Shown one piece after another: positions 26,592 to 34,304 of a DNA stretch of 47,616 nucleotides (position 1 is the first letter of the stretch; each line of letters begins with the position of its first letter). This stretch comes from an uncultured Bacilli bacterium (GTDB taxonomy: Bacteria; Bacillota_I; Bacilli_A; RFN20; CAG-826): assembly GCA_944358895.1 (NCBI GenBank), contig CALVSB010000012.1, positions 1 through 47,616 on the forward strand, in the 5' to 3' direction. The position numbers and the translations under genes were made by a program. The notes beneath the pieces were generated by a model that saw nothing but the letters and a program-made list of their open reading frames with translations, did no database searches and had not been told where the DNA came from.

Positions 26592-28371
26592 ACTTACTAG
26601 GATCCTCGCTCTTCCCCTCGTCGTCCTCCTGACCTCGGCCGGGAGCGGCAGCGAGGCGGTCAAAGCCCTGGCGGCCGGGGAGCCGATGATCCTCCGGGTC
26701 TGGAACTGGGAGGACTACATCGGGGTCGTCGAAGTCGACGGGGACGAAATCCCCCTCGATGAGTACTTCGAAGAGTACGTGAAGGAAGTCGACGGCGTCG
26801 ACATCGACGTCATCTACGAGACCTTCGACACCAACGAGACGATGCTTTCCCAGCTCCAGTCAGGCGCGGCCACCTACGACCTCATCTGCCCGAGCGACTA
26901 TGCCATCCAGAAAATGATGTCGCAGGGGCTTCTCCAACCCTTCGCCCTGGGCGAAGAGGAACGTAAGGCCCTCTATGGCGATACCTACGGGAATTGGTCC
27001 AACAACTATGACCTTTACGCCTCGCCTTACCTCAAGAACTGGTTCGATACCATCTCGGCCAGCGTTCCGGGCGAGGACGGGACGAACTCGACCCATACCT
27101 TAAGCGAGTACGCCCGCGGCTACATGTGGGGCACCCTCGGGATTACCTACAACCCCGAGTACAAGGGCTACATCCAAGCCGGCATGCGGCCGGAGGACGT
27201 GATGGTCCAACTTAGCGACTGGAACGCCCTTTGGGACCAGACGGCCTTCTGGGGAACTTTCCAGATCAAGGACTCGATGCGGGATACCTTCTCGATCGGC
27301 CTCATGCGGACATTCGACCGGGCCTTCGAGTTCCTCCTCGAACTTTACCGGGCCGGAACGATCACTCAGGAGAAGTACACTGACGCGGTCAACATCATCT
27401 TCAACTGCATCAACCACGTCGACAGCTTCAACGCCCTGATGGCCGAGCTCAATACGTATCTCGATCACTCGGAAACCCCCTTCGAGACCGATTACACGAT
27501 CGATAGCATCATCGCCGTGACCCAAAGCGACCTCGAGGTCCTTCGGGGCAATAGCTACGGCCTCGAGACCGATAGCGGCAAGACGGACATCCAGACCGGG
27601 ACGCGCTCGGGCATTTGCCTCGCCTGGAGCGGCGACGCCATCTACTCGATGGACACGGCCGAGGAAGAGACGGACATCGAGCTCTATTACTCGGTCCCCT
27701 CGACCGGCGGCAATATCTGGTTCGACGGCTGGGTCATCCCGAAGAACGCCGAGAATGTCGAGTACGCCAACAAGTTCATCGACTTCCTCTGTGACCCGGA
27801 GATCGCGGCCTACAACATGGACTACATCGGCTACACTCCCTTCATCGCCGGCGACGACATCGTCGAGAAGGCCAAGGAGTGGTACGACGAGAAGACCTGG
27901 GCCATCGAGGAAGACCCGACCCTGGCGGAAACCGTCACCGATTGGGACGCCTACGCCGAGGAAGAAGGGTGGATGAGAGTCGATCTCTCCTACTTCTTCG
28001 AAGGGTCACTCAGCGAAGGGGAAGACGCTATCTTCTATACAACCGAGATCCAGCCGGTCACCGGGAAGAATCTCAAAGGCGAGGACGAGACCGTCTACGT
28101 CGGGCGGCAGTTCCTGGCCCAATACCCGACGATCGGCCTCCCGGACAACCTCGACATCATCCCGGGGTTAGCCGTCATGGAAGACTATGGGAACAACAAC
28201 GAGTACGTTCTCCGGATGTGGGAAAACGTCAAGGCCTCGGGGGTTCTCGAGCCTTGGATCATCGTCCTCTTCTGTCTTGAGATCGTCCTTGCGATCGGGA
28301 TTGCTTCCTATTTCATCGTCCGAAAGCAACTCTCCCTCCACGAGCGGAAGAAGAGAAGGGCCGCGAAATAA
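26584..28371 (+). CDS. potD: Polyamine-binding protein PotD, C-terminally membrane-anchored
   Basis: The extracellular polyamine-binding component. The N-terminus has a signal (about 4-31), then LRVWNWEDYIG, the PotD opening, and DLICPSDYAIQKM; near the C-terminal part of the domain GGNIWFDGWVIPKNAEN is PotD-like. At 595 residues it is far longer than the usual 350. There is no lipobox; the protein instead ends with a membrane helix (about 558-580) and the tail HERKKRRAAK. AGGGAGGA precedes the ATG. The extra 200 residues and the C-terminal anchor are unusual outside the Mollicutes-like lineages. Confidence 0.9.
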   Translation: MAKLTRILALPLVVLLTSAGSGSEAVKALAAGEPMILRVWNWEDYIGVVEVDGDEIPLDEYFEEYVKEVDGVDIDVIYETFDTNETMLSQLQSGAATYDLICPSDYAIQKMMSQGLLQPFALGEEERKALYGDTYGNWSNNYDLYASPYLKNWFDTISASVPGEDGTNSTHTLSEYARGYMWGTLGITYNPEYKGYIQAGMRPEDVMVQLSDWNALWDQTAFWGTFQIKDSMRDTFSIGLMRTFDRAFEFLLELYRAGTITQEKYTDAVNIIFNCINHVDSFNALMAELNTYLDHSETPFETDYTIDSIIAVTQSDLEVLRGNSYGLETDSGKTDIQTGTRSGICLAWSGDAIYSMDTAEEETDIELYYSVPSTGGNIWFDGWVIPKNAENVEYANKFIDFLCDPEIAAYNMDYIGYTPFIAGDDIVEKAKEWYDEKTWAIEEDPTLAETVTDWDAYAEEEGWMRVDLSYFFEGSLSEGEDAIFYTTEIQPVTGKNLKGEDETVYVGRQFLAQYPTIGLPDNLDIIPGLAVMEDYGNNNEYVLRMWENVKASGVLEPWIIVLFCLEIVLAIGIASYFIVRKQLSLHERKKRRAAK

Positions 28372-28375
28372 CCTC

Positions 28376-29428
28376 TTAGCCCTTGAGCGGAGCGAAAGCT
28401 TCCCCAAGGGCTTTTCTTGTGCCTTCGTCTAACCGCGGGTCGTCGAGATAGAAAGAGGAGGCGAGGAGGGAACGGAAAGTAGGCGAGGATTTCCGCCAAT
28501 AGAAGGCGGCGGCCGTCTTCCGGGCCAACTCCAAGAATTGTTTCTCTTGCCCATGGGCAATCGCTTCCTCCCGGGCTTTCTTCAGTTCCTCGAATTTGAG
28601 CTCGGCCCCTAGCGGTTCGATGAGAGGAAGAAAGAGCGAAGCCTTTTCCTGACGATCGACTGGGAAAGACGCGATTTCCTTCTTGAAGCGAAGTTCAAAG
28701 GCCAGGAGCGGTTCGATGGCCGCCTTTTTCGGAAGCGAGGAAAGGATGCTTTTAAGGACTCTTTCCCGGCTTTTGGGGCCAAAAGGGTAGGCTTCGAAGC
28801 GGAGAATGGCGAGGAACTCTTGGAAATCATCACTGGTAATCGACTCTTTCTTATGATTGAGGCGGAGGAGAAAAAGGCGGGCGCGAGCCTTTCTTTCGTC
28901 CGAGGAGAGGCTTTCATAGTCCGGATGGACGTCGACTTTGGCCGGACGGCCGCGGGGCCGCTTGGTTCTTTGATCGGGCCGGCGGTTATCGAAGAGCAGT
29001 GAAAGGAAGAAGGCACGTTCAAAGAAAGCCGGCAAATCATTGGGAAACAAAGAGGCGAATTTCTTCTTTTCATTGACGGAAATTAACTCACTTCCGTTTA
29101 TGGCTTTTAAGAGAAGAGAGGCGGTTGACTCTGGATTCACGAACGGATGAATCTTCATAAAGAGCCGGTAGGCGTTTTGCCCTTTGGGCGAGGCTTGGAG
29201 ATACCGGGTAGCAGCTAGGGAAATCTTAGAAGGAACATTGAGCTGGCCTGTGATGATCCTTGAGGCGAAAGCCTCGTCAAAAACGAATTCCTTGCCGAAT
29301 TGATTGGTGAGCTTATATGCCCTGAGAAGAGGCTTCAAGAGGACATTCAAGATGGCCGAACGGGTCATTTCCGTATGCGGGTTGCCAATGAACAACAAGA
29401 GATATGTTGAAATGCAAAAACTACTCAT
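28376..29428 (-). CDS. Unknown protein with AT-hook-like motif
   Basis: About 350 residues; function not recognised. A central motif KRPRGRPAK matches the AT-hook core (RGRP between basic residues). The N-terminal segment contains a helix-turn-helix-like stretch EAFASRIITGQLNVPSKIS. The rest is Leu/Lys/Glu-rich helix, ending in AFAPLKG. The start is uncertain: ATGs at 29428 and 29368 are both possible and neither has a good ribosome binding site. The sequence before 29368 is A+T-rich and may be leader. A DNA-binding role is suggested by the motif only. Confidence 0.6.
   Translation of the reverse strand: MSSFCISTYLLLFIGNPHTEMTRSAILNVLLKPLLRAYKLTNQFGKEFVFDEAFASRIITGQLNVPSKISLAATRYLQASPKGQNAYRLFMKIHPFVNPESTASLLLKAINGSELISVNEKKKFASLFPNDLPAFFERAFFLSLLFDNRRPDQRTKRPRGRPAKVDVHPDYESLSSDERKARARLFLLRLNHKKESITSDDFQEFLAILRFEAYPFGPKSRERVLKSILSSLPKKAAIEPLLAFELRFKKEIASFPVDRQEKASLFLPLIEPLGAELKFEELKKAREEAIAHGQEKQFLELARKTAAAFYWRKSSPTFRSLLASSFYLDDPRLDEGTRKALGEAFAPLKG
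28378..28418 (+). terminator. potABCD terminator inside the convergent gene
   Basis: AGCCCTTG and CAAGGGCT form an 8-bp stem (28378-28385 / 28405-28412) followed by TTTCTT. It lies entirely in the 3' coding end of the minus-strand gene that stops at 28376. Confidence 0.65.
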
Positions 29429-29451
29429 AGCCTTATTAATAATATAAAAGA

Positions 29452-29473
29452 AACAAATAACAAACAAATAACT
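29452..29473. repeat. 11-bp tandem direct repeat upstream of the AT-hook gene
   Basis: AAACAAATAAC occurs twice in direct succession. On the minus strand this reads as T-rich sequence just upstream of TATATTATTAAT, a possible -10, so it may be an UP-like or regulator element. Confidence 0.5.
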
Positions 29474-29610
29474 TCGCTGAATATGATCCGCCTTTTGGGG
29501 CGTTTATTCACTGCCTGAAATGGATGTTGCGCACATGCAAAGAGAACAAGCTCTCATGGCTAGTTACCCGCTTTGGCGTGTATAGTGTCTTTATGAGAGG
29601 TATTTCCGCG

Positions 29611-30813
29611 ATGAACAAAAAAGCCCTGGCCTATTTTCAATCGGGCGGTCCGACGACCGTCATCAACTCGTCTCTCTATGGCGTCATTGCCGAAGCCTTC
29701 AAGCATCCAGAGATCGGCGGGGTTTATGGTTCCTTGTATGGAGTCGAAGGTCTCATTGACGACAATTTGGTCGACCTTCGCAAAGAAGATCTCGAGCAAA
29801 TCGAACTCCTGAAGCAGACGCCGGGCGCGGCTCTTGGAAGCAGCCGGAAGAAACTGCCGGGGGTCGAAGATCCCCTCTTTGCCAAAATCATCGACACCAT
29901 TGAGCGGCGGAATATCGGCTACCTCCTGGTTAATGGCGGCAATGACACGATGGACACCTGTTATCGCTTGGATAGTTTTTTCAAAGACCAGAAGATGGAC
30001 GTCAAGGTCATTGGGATTCCCAAGACCATCGACAACGACCTCATGGCGACCGACCATTGCCCCGGCTATGCCTCGGCCGCGCGACACGTTCTTAACTTCG
30101 TCAAGATGGCGGTGGTGGATGGCAAAGCCTACCGCCGGGGCAAAATTGTCCTCGTGGAAATCATGGGGCGGAATGCCGGCTGGCTGACGGCCTCGGCTGA
30201 CCTATTGGCCGAAGACGAACGGCCGGATCTCATATACCTCCCGGAGTCGCCGTTCTCCCTCGAAGGCTTCCTCAAAGACGTGAAGGAAGTCTATGACCGG
30301 AAAGGCTATGCCGTCGTCGTCCTGAGCGAGGGGCTGGACCTCCCGCGGAAGAATGCCGGCGGGACCGATTCCTTTGGCCATTCCTCCCTCGAAGGCGTCT
30401 CCATCCATTTGGCCGAGGCCATCAAGGAAAAGCTCGGCATCGGCGTCCGTTCGATGGAACTTTCCCTTCCCCAGCGGGCTGACCCCATCCTGGCTTCGAA
30501 GATCGACATCGAAGAAGCCATCCTCTTAGGGAAAGAAGCGGTGAAGGCCCTTTTGGCCGGGGAGTCGGGGAAGATGGTCGCGATTAGGCGCCTTTCAAGC
30601 GATCCTTACCGGCGGGAAATCTTCCTGGCCCCGGTCGCGGAAGTGGCCAATGCCGAGAAATTCTTCCCCCGGGGATGGATTTTTTCCTCTTCCCGACTGA
30701 GCGACGAATTCCGGGATTATCTTCGGCCCCTTGTTATGACGGCTACCCATGTCCAATACGATGACGATGGGGTGTTCCTGAGCGCCAAACTCCGTCTCGA
30801 AAAAGTCCGTTAG
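29611..30813 (+). CDS. 6-phosphofructokinase, PPi-dependent type
   Basis: Phosphorylates fructose 6-phosphate in glycolysis. The ATG at 29611 begins MNKKALAYFQSGGPTTVIN, with AGAGGT upstream; 400 residues. Motifs GGNDT (109-113) and PKTIDND (137-143) place Asp and Lys at the two positions that favour pyrophosphate over ATP in this family. CPGYASAARHV and EIMGRNAGW are also present. The reaction is reversible and saves ATP. Substrate choice is inferred from residues. Confidence 0.9.
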   Translation: MNKKALAYFQSGGPTTVINSSLYGVIAEAFKHPEIGGVYGSLYGVEGLIDDNLVDLRKEDLEQIELLKQTPGAALGSSRKKLPGVEDPLFAKIIDTIERRNIGYLLVNGGNDTMDTCYRLDSFFKDQKMDVKVIGIPKTIDNDLMATDHCPGYASAARHVLNFVKMAVVDGKAYRRGKIVLVEIMGRNAGWLTASADLLAEDERPDLIYLPESPFSLEGFLKDVKEVYDRKGYAVVVLSEGLDLPRKNAGGTDSFGHSSLEGVSIHLAEAIKEKLGIGVRSMELSLPQRADPILASKIDIEEAILLGKEAVKALLAGESGKMVAIRRLSSDPYRREIFLAPVAEVANAEKFFPRGWIFSSSRLSDEFRDYLRPLVMTATHVQYDDDGVFLSAKLRLEKVR

Positions 30814-30864
30814 CCAAGGAAAAGAGGCCTCTTGTTACCTTTTTGTGGCGAAAGAAAGCGAGAT

Positions 30865-30873
30865 TGATATAAT
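30865..30873 (+). promoter_or_regulatory. Extended -10 promoter of tRNA-Cys
   Basis: TGATATAAT: TATAAT (30868-30873) with the TG of an extended -10. The tRNA begins 10 nt downstream of it. Confidence 0.65.
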
Positions 30874-30882
30874 AGCGGGGTC

Positions 30883-30956
30883 GCATCCGTAGCCAAGCGG
30901 TAAGGCACGTGACTGCAACTCACCAACCGCCGGTTCGATTCCGGCCGGATGCTCCA
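30883..30956 (+). tRNA. tRNA-Cys (GCA)
   Basis: A 74-nt cloverleaf. The acceptor stem is GCATCCG / CGGATGC, the anticodon loop is CTGCAAC with anticodon GCA, GGTTCGATTCC is the T-arm, and CCA is encoded. It is followed at once by a terminator, so it is a single-gene transcript. Confidence 0.95.
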
Positions 30957-30966
30957 GTGCAAAAAT

Positions 30967-30990
30967 CCTCGATTATGATCGAGGTTTTTT
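30967..30990 (+). terminator. Intrinsic terminator of tRNA-Cys
   Basis: CCTCGAT-TATG-ATCGAGG followed by six T. Confidence 0.9.
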
Positions 30991-31056
30991 GTTTGCCTTT
31001 GCGCAATGTTAAAGTCTTTTGACCTTCCGAATTTGGACTCCCAAATTCTTGCGGAT

Positions 31057-32322
31057 TTAAGCTTCTTTCTTTTCTAGGAAGGGGAGAAGCTCCTTAACAA
31101 AGCTAGGTGAAGGAGCCTTTCCGAAATTACCTCTGGCGTATCGCTTGATGAAGGAACTTCCTTCCCTCACGTGTTGGGCATTGGCCTTAAATGAAGAAAG
31201 ACAGGTGAGATTTGCGACGTTTTTCTCCCGAAATAAGAAATAAACCTGTTCTTTCCTTAGAAGATTCTTAACTTCGATGAGAAGTAAGTCGTGACCGGTA
31301 AAAAGAATCTGGCCGCGAGTATTGGCAAGGCTATTGAAAAGGCTCACGATGGCCCGTACCAGGTTGTAATGAAGTCCGTTATCGAGTTCGTCTATGACCA
31401 ATAGTTTTCCTTCCGTCACGGCATCGTAAACATACGAAGCCAAAGCTTCGATCTTTTTCGTTCCGGAAGAGTCGTAGAGGAGAGACGGAACATCATGCGT
31501 TCCATAGGAAGTCATAACCTTGAAGGCATCGATTTGGCCTTCGAAGGGCGATAATGTTCCTTCCTGAATGGCCTGGATCGTCATGTTTGGGGGCGGGGCT
31601 TCCCCGTAACCGATATCGTCAACCGAAATATCGGCCGCCTTGATAAAGGACTTGATAAAACCGCATTTGGCAGGATCGCGGCTTTTGAGATAACCGATCG
31701 TATGTTCTAACGGGATGTTGTAGAGGCGGATGGGGACAATGAAGTCAGCGCAGCGCTTCAACGATTCCTTCCAGTCTTTGAGAGCGGAAAATGGTCCTTT
31801 GTCGACCGCGATGGTCGAAAGGAAGGGCCGGCTCGATGGCAGAATGTCCAAAAATGACGATTTATCGCCAGCTAGAACCACCAAGCGCTTTGCCGAAAAA
31901 TCACGTTCGAAGATGACTTTCGCGCGAGTAGAGGTACGGTAGTAGCGAATGGACGAAAGTCTTTCATAAAGAAAACGCTTGTCCTTCGAGTCATAGCTGC
32001 CCTCATACCTAAGCCAGCCTTTTCCATCCTGGTTATCAAAGACAATAGAGAAAGAGGTCGGCCCGTCATCGCCAAAGAGGTCGCTGTTGCACACGATGTC
32101 GCTTTTGCCCTCAAGAATCGATTTAAGCATTTCCAGGAAGGCAACGACATTAGTCTTGCCGGCGTTATTCGCGCCATAGACGGCCAAGGCTTTCAGGACA
32201 CTAGCCCCCTCGACCGAAACGGAATTGGAGAGGAGGCGCTTCGTTCTTTTGTCAGCCCGGAAGGAAAGGACGTTATCGTTTTTGAAAAGCCGGTAATTGC
32301 CGAAAGTCAGTTCCAGTATCAT
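31057..32322 (-). CDS. AAA_15-type ATPase, apparently without partner
   Basis: A 421-residue ABC-like ATPase. N-terminus LTFGNYRLFKNDNVLSF, Walker A GANNAGKT (50-57), Walker B LLVIDELDNGLHY, and the switch LFTGHDLLLIE. Such ATPases (AbiLi/RloA-like) usually sit beside an RloB or TOPRIM-type gene; none is seen on either side here. AAGGGGGT precedes the ATG. The promoter TTGCAC-N17-TATTTT lies upstream and carries a palindrome. A defence or toxin-antitoxin role is inference. Confidence 0.82.
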   Translation of the reverse strand: MILELTFGNYRLFKNDNVLSFRADKRTKRLLSNSVSVEGASVLKALAVYGANNAGKTNVVAFLEMLKSILEGKSDIVCNSDLFGDDGPTSFSIVFDNQDGKGWLRYEGSYDSKDKRFLYERLSSIRYYRTSTRAKVIFERDFSAKRLVVLAGDKSSFLDILPSSRPFLSTIAVDKGPFSALKDWKESLKRCADFIVPIRLYNIPLEHTIGYLKSRDPAKCGFIKSFIKAADISVDDIGYGEAPPPNMTIQAIQEGTLSPFEGQIDAFKVMTSYGTHDVPSLLYDSSGTKKIEALASYVYDAVTEGKLLVIDELDNGLHYNLVRAIVSLFNSLANTRGQILFTGHDLLLIEVKNLLRKEQVYFLFREKNVANLTCLSSFKANAQHVREGSSFIKRYARGNFGKAPSPSFVKELLPFLEKKEA

Positions 32323-32342
32323 GCCGTTCTACCCCCTTCAAT

Positions 32343-32371
32343 AAAATACCATTGTGGTATAAGCCGTGCAA
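32343..32371 (-). promoter_or_regulatory. Promoter and operator of the AAA_15-type ATPase
   Basis: On the minus strand: TTGCAC (32371-32366), exactly 17 nt, TATTTT (32348-32343). ATACCA-ttg-TGGTAT (32346-32360), a perfect 15-bp inverted repeat, overlaps the -10 and spacer, so a repressor bound there would block the polymerase. Confidence 0.65.
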
Positions 32372-32447
32372 AATAGATACACGATATATATGAAAGAGGC
32401 CCTAAAATAGGTAACTTCATTTATGGCAAACTTCTCGATTTTGGCCC

Positions 32448-32476
32448 TTGCAGGGCCGATGGGAGATAGCTATCAT
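32448..32476 (+). promoter_or_regulatory. Promoter of the tRNA-Arg/tRNA-Pro operon
   Basis: TTGCAG (32448-32453), 17-nt spacer, TATCAT (32471-32476). A GGCCCT-TGC-AGGGCC inverted repeat (32443-32457) overlaps the -35, and ATCCC-GAAA-GGGAT (32486-32499) forms a GNRA-loop hairpin just before the tRNA. Confidence 0.65.
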
Positions 32477-32503
32477 TATCGGGCTATCCCGAAAGGGATG
32501 CAT

Positions 32504-32580
32504 GCGCCGGTAGCTCAGTTGGATAGAGTATCAGACTACGAATCTGAGGGTCACGAGTTCGAATCTTGTCCGGCGCGCCA
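32504..32580 (+). tRNA. tRNA-Arg (ACG)
   Basis: A 77-nt cloverleaf. Acceptor GCGCCGG / CCGGCGC with discriminator G, anticodon loop CTACGAA (ACG), T-arm GAGTTCGAATC, CCA encoded. It is one base upstream of tRNA-Pro. Confidence 0.96.
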
Positions 32581-32581
32581 T

Positions 32582-32659
32582 CGGGATGTAGCGCAGCTTG
32601 GTTACCGCGTCTGCTTTGGGAGCAGAAGATCGCGGGTTCGAATCCCGCCATCCCGACCA
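32582..32659 (+). tRNA. tRNA-Pro (TGG)
   Basis: A 78-nt cloverleaf. Acceptor CGGGATG / CATCCCG with discriminator A, anticodon loop TTTGGGA (TGG), T-arm GGGTTCGAATCCC, CCA encoded. Confidence 0.96.
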
Positions 32660-32672
32660 AGCTGCGAAGTAA

Positions 32673-32696
32673 GCCGGCCGTTGGCCGGCCTTTTTT
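32673..32696 (+). terminator. Intrinsic terminator of the tRNA operon
   Basis: GCCGGCC-gtt-GGCCGGC followed by CTTTTTT. Confidence 0.92.
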
Positions 32697-32749
32697 GTGC
32701 CAATTCGTCTCCTTCTGGGGTAGAATCCCTCCGGTAAGAAAGGAAAGTT

Positions 32750-33259
32750 ATGTCCAGCATCGTTGTTTATTTCTCCCACACCGGCGAAAACTACTCCAAA
32801 GACGGAATCAAGGATCTCAAGGAGGGCCATGTCGACATCCTGGCCCATATCATCGCCGACGAGCTAAACGCTCCCCTTTTCCGCCTCGTTCCCCTCGTTC
32901 CCTATCCGCACGATTATCAGTCGACCGTCCGGCGGGCCAAGGAAGAATACGATAGCGGGGCCCGCCCGGCCTTCGACGAGACGAACATGCCGGACTTTGC
33001 CCAATATAGCGACATCTACCTCGGCTATCCGAACTGGTTCGGTTCCTTCCCACGGATCGTAGCGACCTTCCTCGACAAGGTCGATCTCGATGGAAAGGCC
33101 ATCCACCCCTTCGTCACGAGCGGTGGTTCCGGCATTTCCTTCTCCGACCGCGAAATCAAGAGCTTCGAGCCCTTCGCCGATCTCTGCAAGGGTTTGGCCG
33201 TCGACGGGGACAAGGTCCACGACGCCCGCCCCCTCGTCGCCAAGTGGCTCGGGAAGTAA
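32750..33259 (+). CDS. Flavodoxin family protein
   Basis: A 169-residue FMN-binding electron carrier or quinone reductase of the Flavodoxin_4 type. VVYFSHTGENYS is the phosphate-binding loop; YLGYPNWFGSFPRIVATFL and TSGGSGISFSD are the family's two other FMN contacts. It is flanked by terminators, so it is monocistronic. Confidence 0.9.
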   Translation: MSSIVVYFSHTGENYSKDGIKDLKEGHVDILAHIIADELNAPLFRLVPLVPYPHDYQSTVRRAKEEYDSGARPAFDETNMPDFAQYSDIYLGYPNWFGSFPRIVATFLDKVDLDGKAIHPFVTSGGSGISFSDREIKSFEPFADLCKGLAVDGDKVHDARPLVAKWLGK

Positions 33260-33276
33260 CGACCTCTTTCTCCCAA

Positions 33277-33301
33277 GGCAGCCTTCGGGCTGTCTTTTTT
33301 T
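33277..33301 (+). terminator. Intrinsic terminator of flavodoxin gene
   Basis: GGCAGCC-TTCG-GGCTGTC-like stem followed by seven T. Confidence 0.88.
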
Positions 33302-33365
33302 GTTCCGAGCATCTTGAGTGAACCTAGGCTAACCTTCCTGTATGATGCGCGCGGAGGTAAAGAAA

Positions 33366-34304
33366 ATGAACCTTAGGAAAGTATCAATCATCGGGGATGG
33401 GGCCGTCGGCAGCTCCATCGCCTTTTCCCTCGCCGGCGGCCATGCCGTCAACGAGATCGTCATCGTCGATCTCAACCATGACAAAGCCGAAGGCGATGCC
33501 CTCGACATTGCCGACGGGATGTCCCTCGTCTCCGTCCCGAAGACCATCCGGGCTGGCTTTTACGAGGATATCAAAGGAAGTCACATCGTCATCATTGCCG
33601 CCGGGGCGCCTCAGAAAAACGGAGAAACGAGGCTGGATTTGCTGAAGAAAAACGCTTCGATTGTCCTTGATGTGGCCAAGAAGATCAAGCCTCATCTCGA
33701 CGAAGGAACCCTGGTCCTCGTCGTGTCGAACCCGGTCGATCTCCTTACTCACATCGTCGCTAAGGAGCTGGGGCTTCCCCATAAGCAAGTGTTCGGATCG
33801 GGCACCGTTCTCGACACTTCGCGTCTCAAGGTCGCTTTGGCCAAAGAAGCGGGGGTCGACCCCCGGAGCGTCCATGCCTTCGTGGTGGGAGAGCATGGGG
33901 ATAGCGAAGTCCCCCTCTTCTCTTCAGCCAGCATTGGGGGCTTGCCCCTTTCCCTCTTCCTTGAACGGGAGGGAAAGGACCCCGAGGTCCTCAAGAAGAT
34001 CCATGAAGGGGTCCGTGATGCGGCTTACGAGATCATCAAGAAAAAAGGCGCGACCTATTATGCGGTCGCGCTTGGGGTATCCCGGATCGTCTCGGCCGTC
34101 CTGAACGACGAGGCAAGCGTTCTCACCGTCTCGTCTTACATGGAAGACCTCTATGGCGAGGAAGGTAAGATCTATCTCTCCCTCCCGGCCGTCGTGAGCG
34201 GCGACGGGGTCGAGAAAGTCCTGCTCCCGGTCCTTTCCAAAGAGGAGAAAGAAGCCCTCATCGGCTCGGCGGAAGCCCTTCGCTCGAAGCTTCGGCAGCT
34301 ATAG
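33366..34304 (+). CDS. ldh: L-lactate dehydrogenase
   Basis: Reduces pyruvate to lactate and reoxidises NADH. The ATG at 33366 is chosen because GGAGGT lies 8 nt before it; 312 residues, the usual length. GDGAVGSS is the NAD loop, GAPQKNGETRLDLL carries the Gln that selects lactate rather than malate, and VVGEHGDSEVP is the active-site His motif. The stop lies inside the convergent MATE gene, with the terminator in that coding region. Confidence 0.95.
   Translation: MNLRKVSIIGDGAVGSSIAFSLAGGHAVNEIVIVDLNHDKAEGDALDIADGMSLVSVPKTIRAGFYEDIKGSHIVIIAAGAPQKNGETRLDLLKKNASIVLDVAKKIKPHLDEGTLVLVVSNPVDLLTHIVAKELGLPHKQVFGSGTVLDTSRLKVALAKEAGVDPRSVHAFVVGEHGDSEVPLFSSASIGGLPLSLFLEREGKDPEVLKKIHEGVRDAAYEIIKKKGATYYAVALGVSRIVSAVLNDEASVLTVSSYMEDLYGEEGKIYLSLPAVVSGDGVEKVLLPVLSKEEKEALIGSAEALRSKLRQL

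Noticed and set aside
32341..32503. Possible riboswitch upstream of tRNAs
   Set aside because: The hairpins are short and explained by promoter/operator and tRNA leader; no known riboswitch core is seen.
32423..32737. 104-codon plus-strand frame across tRNA-Arg and tRNA-Pro
   Set aside because: It runs through two tRNA genes and has no ribosome binding site.
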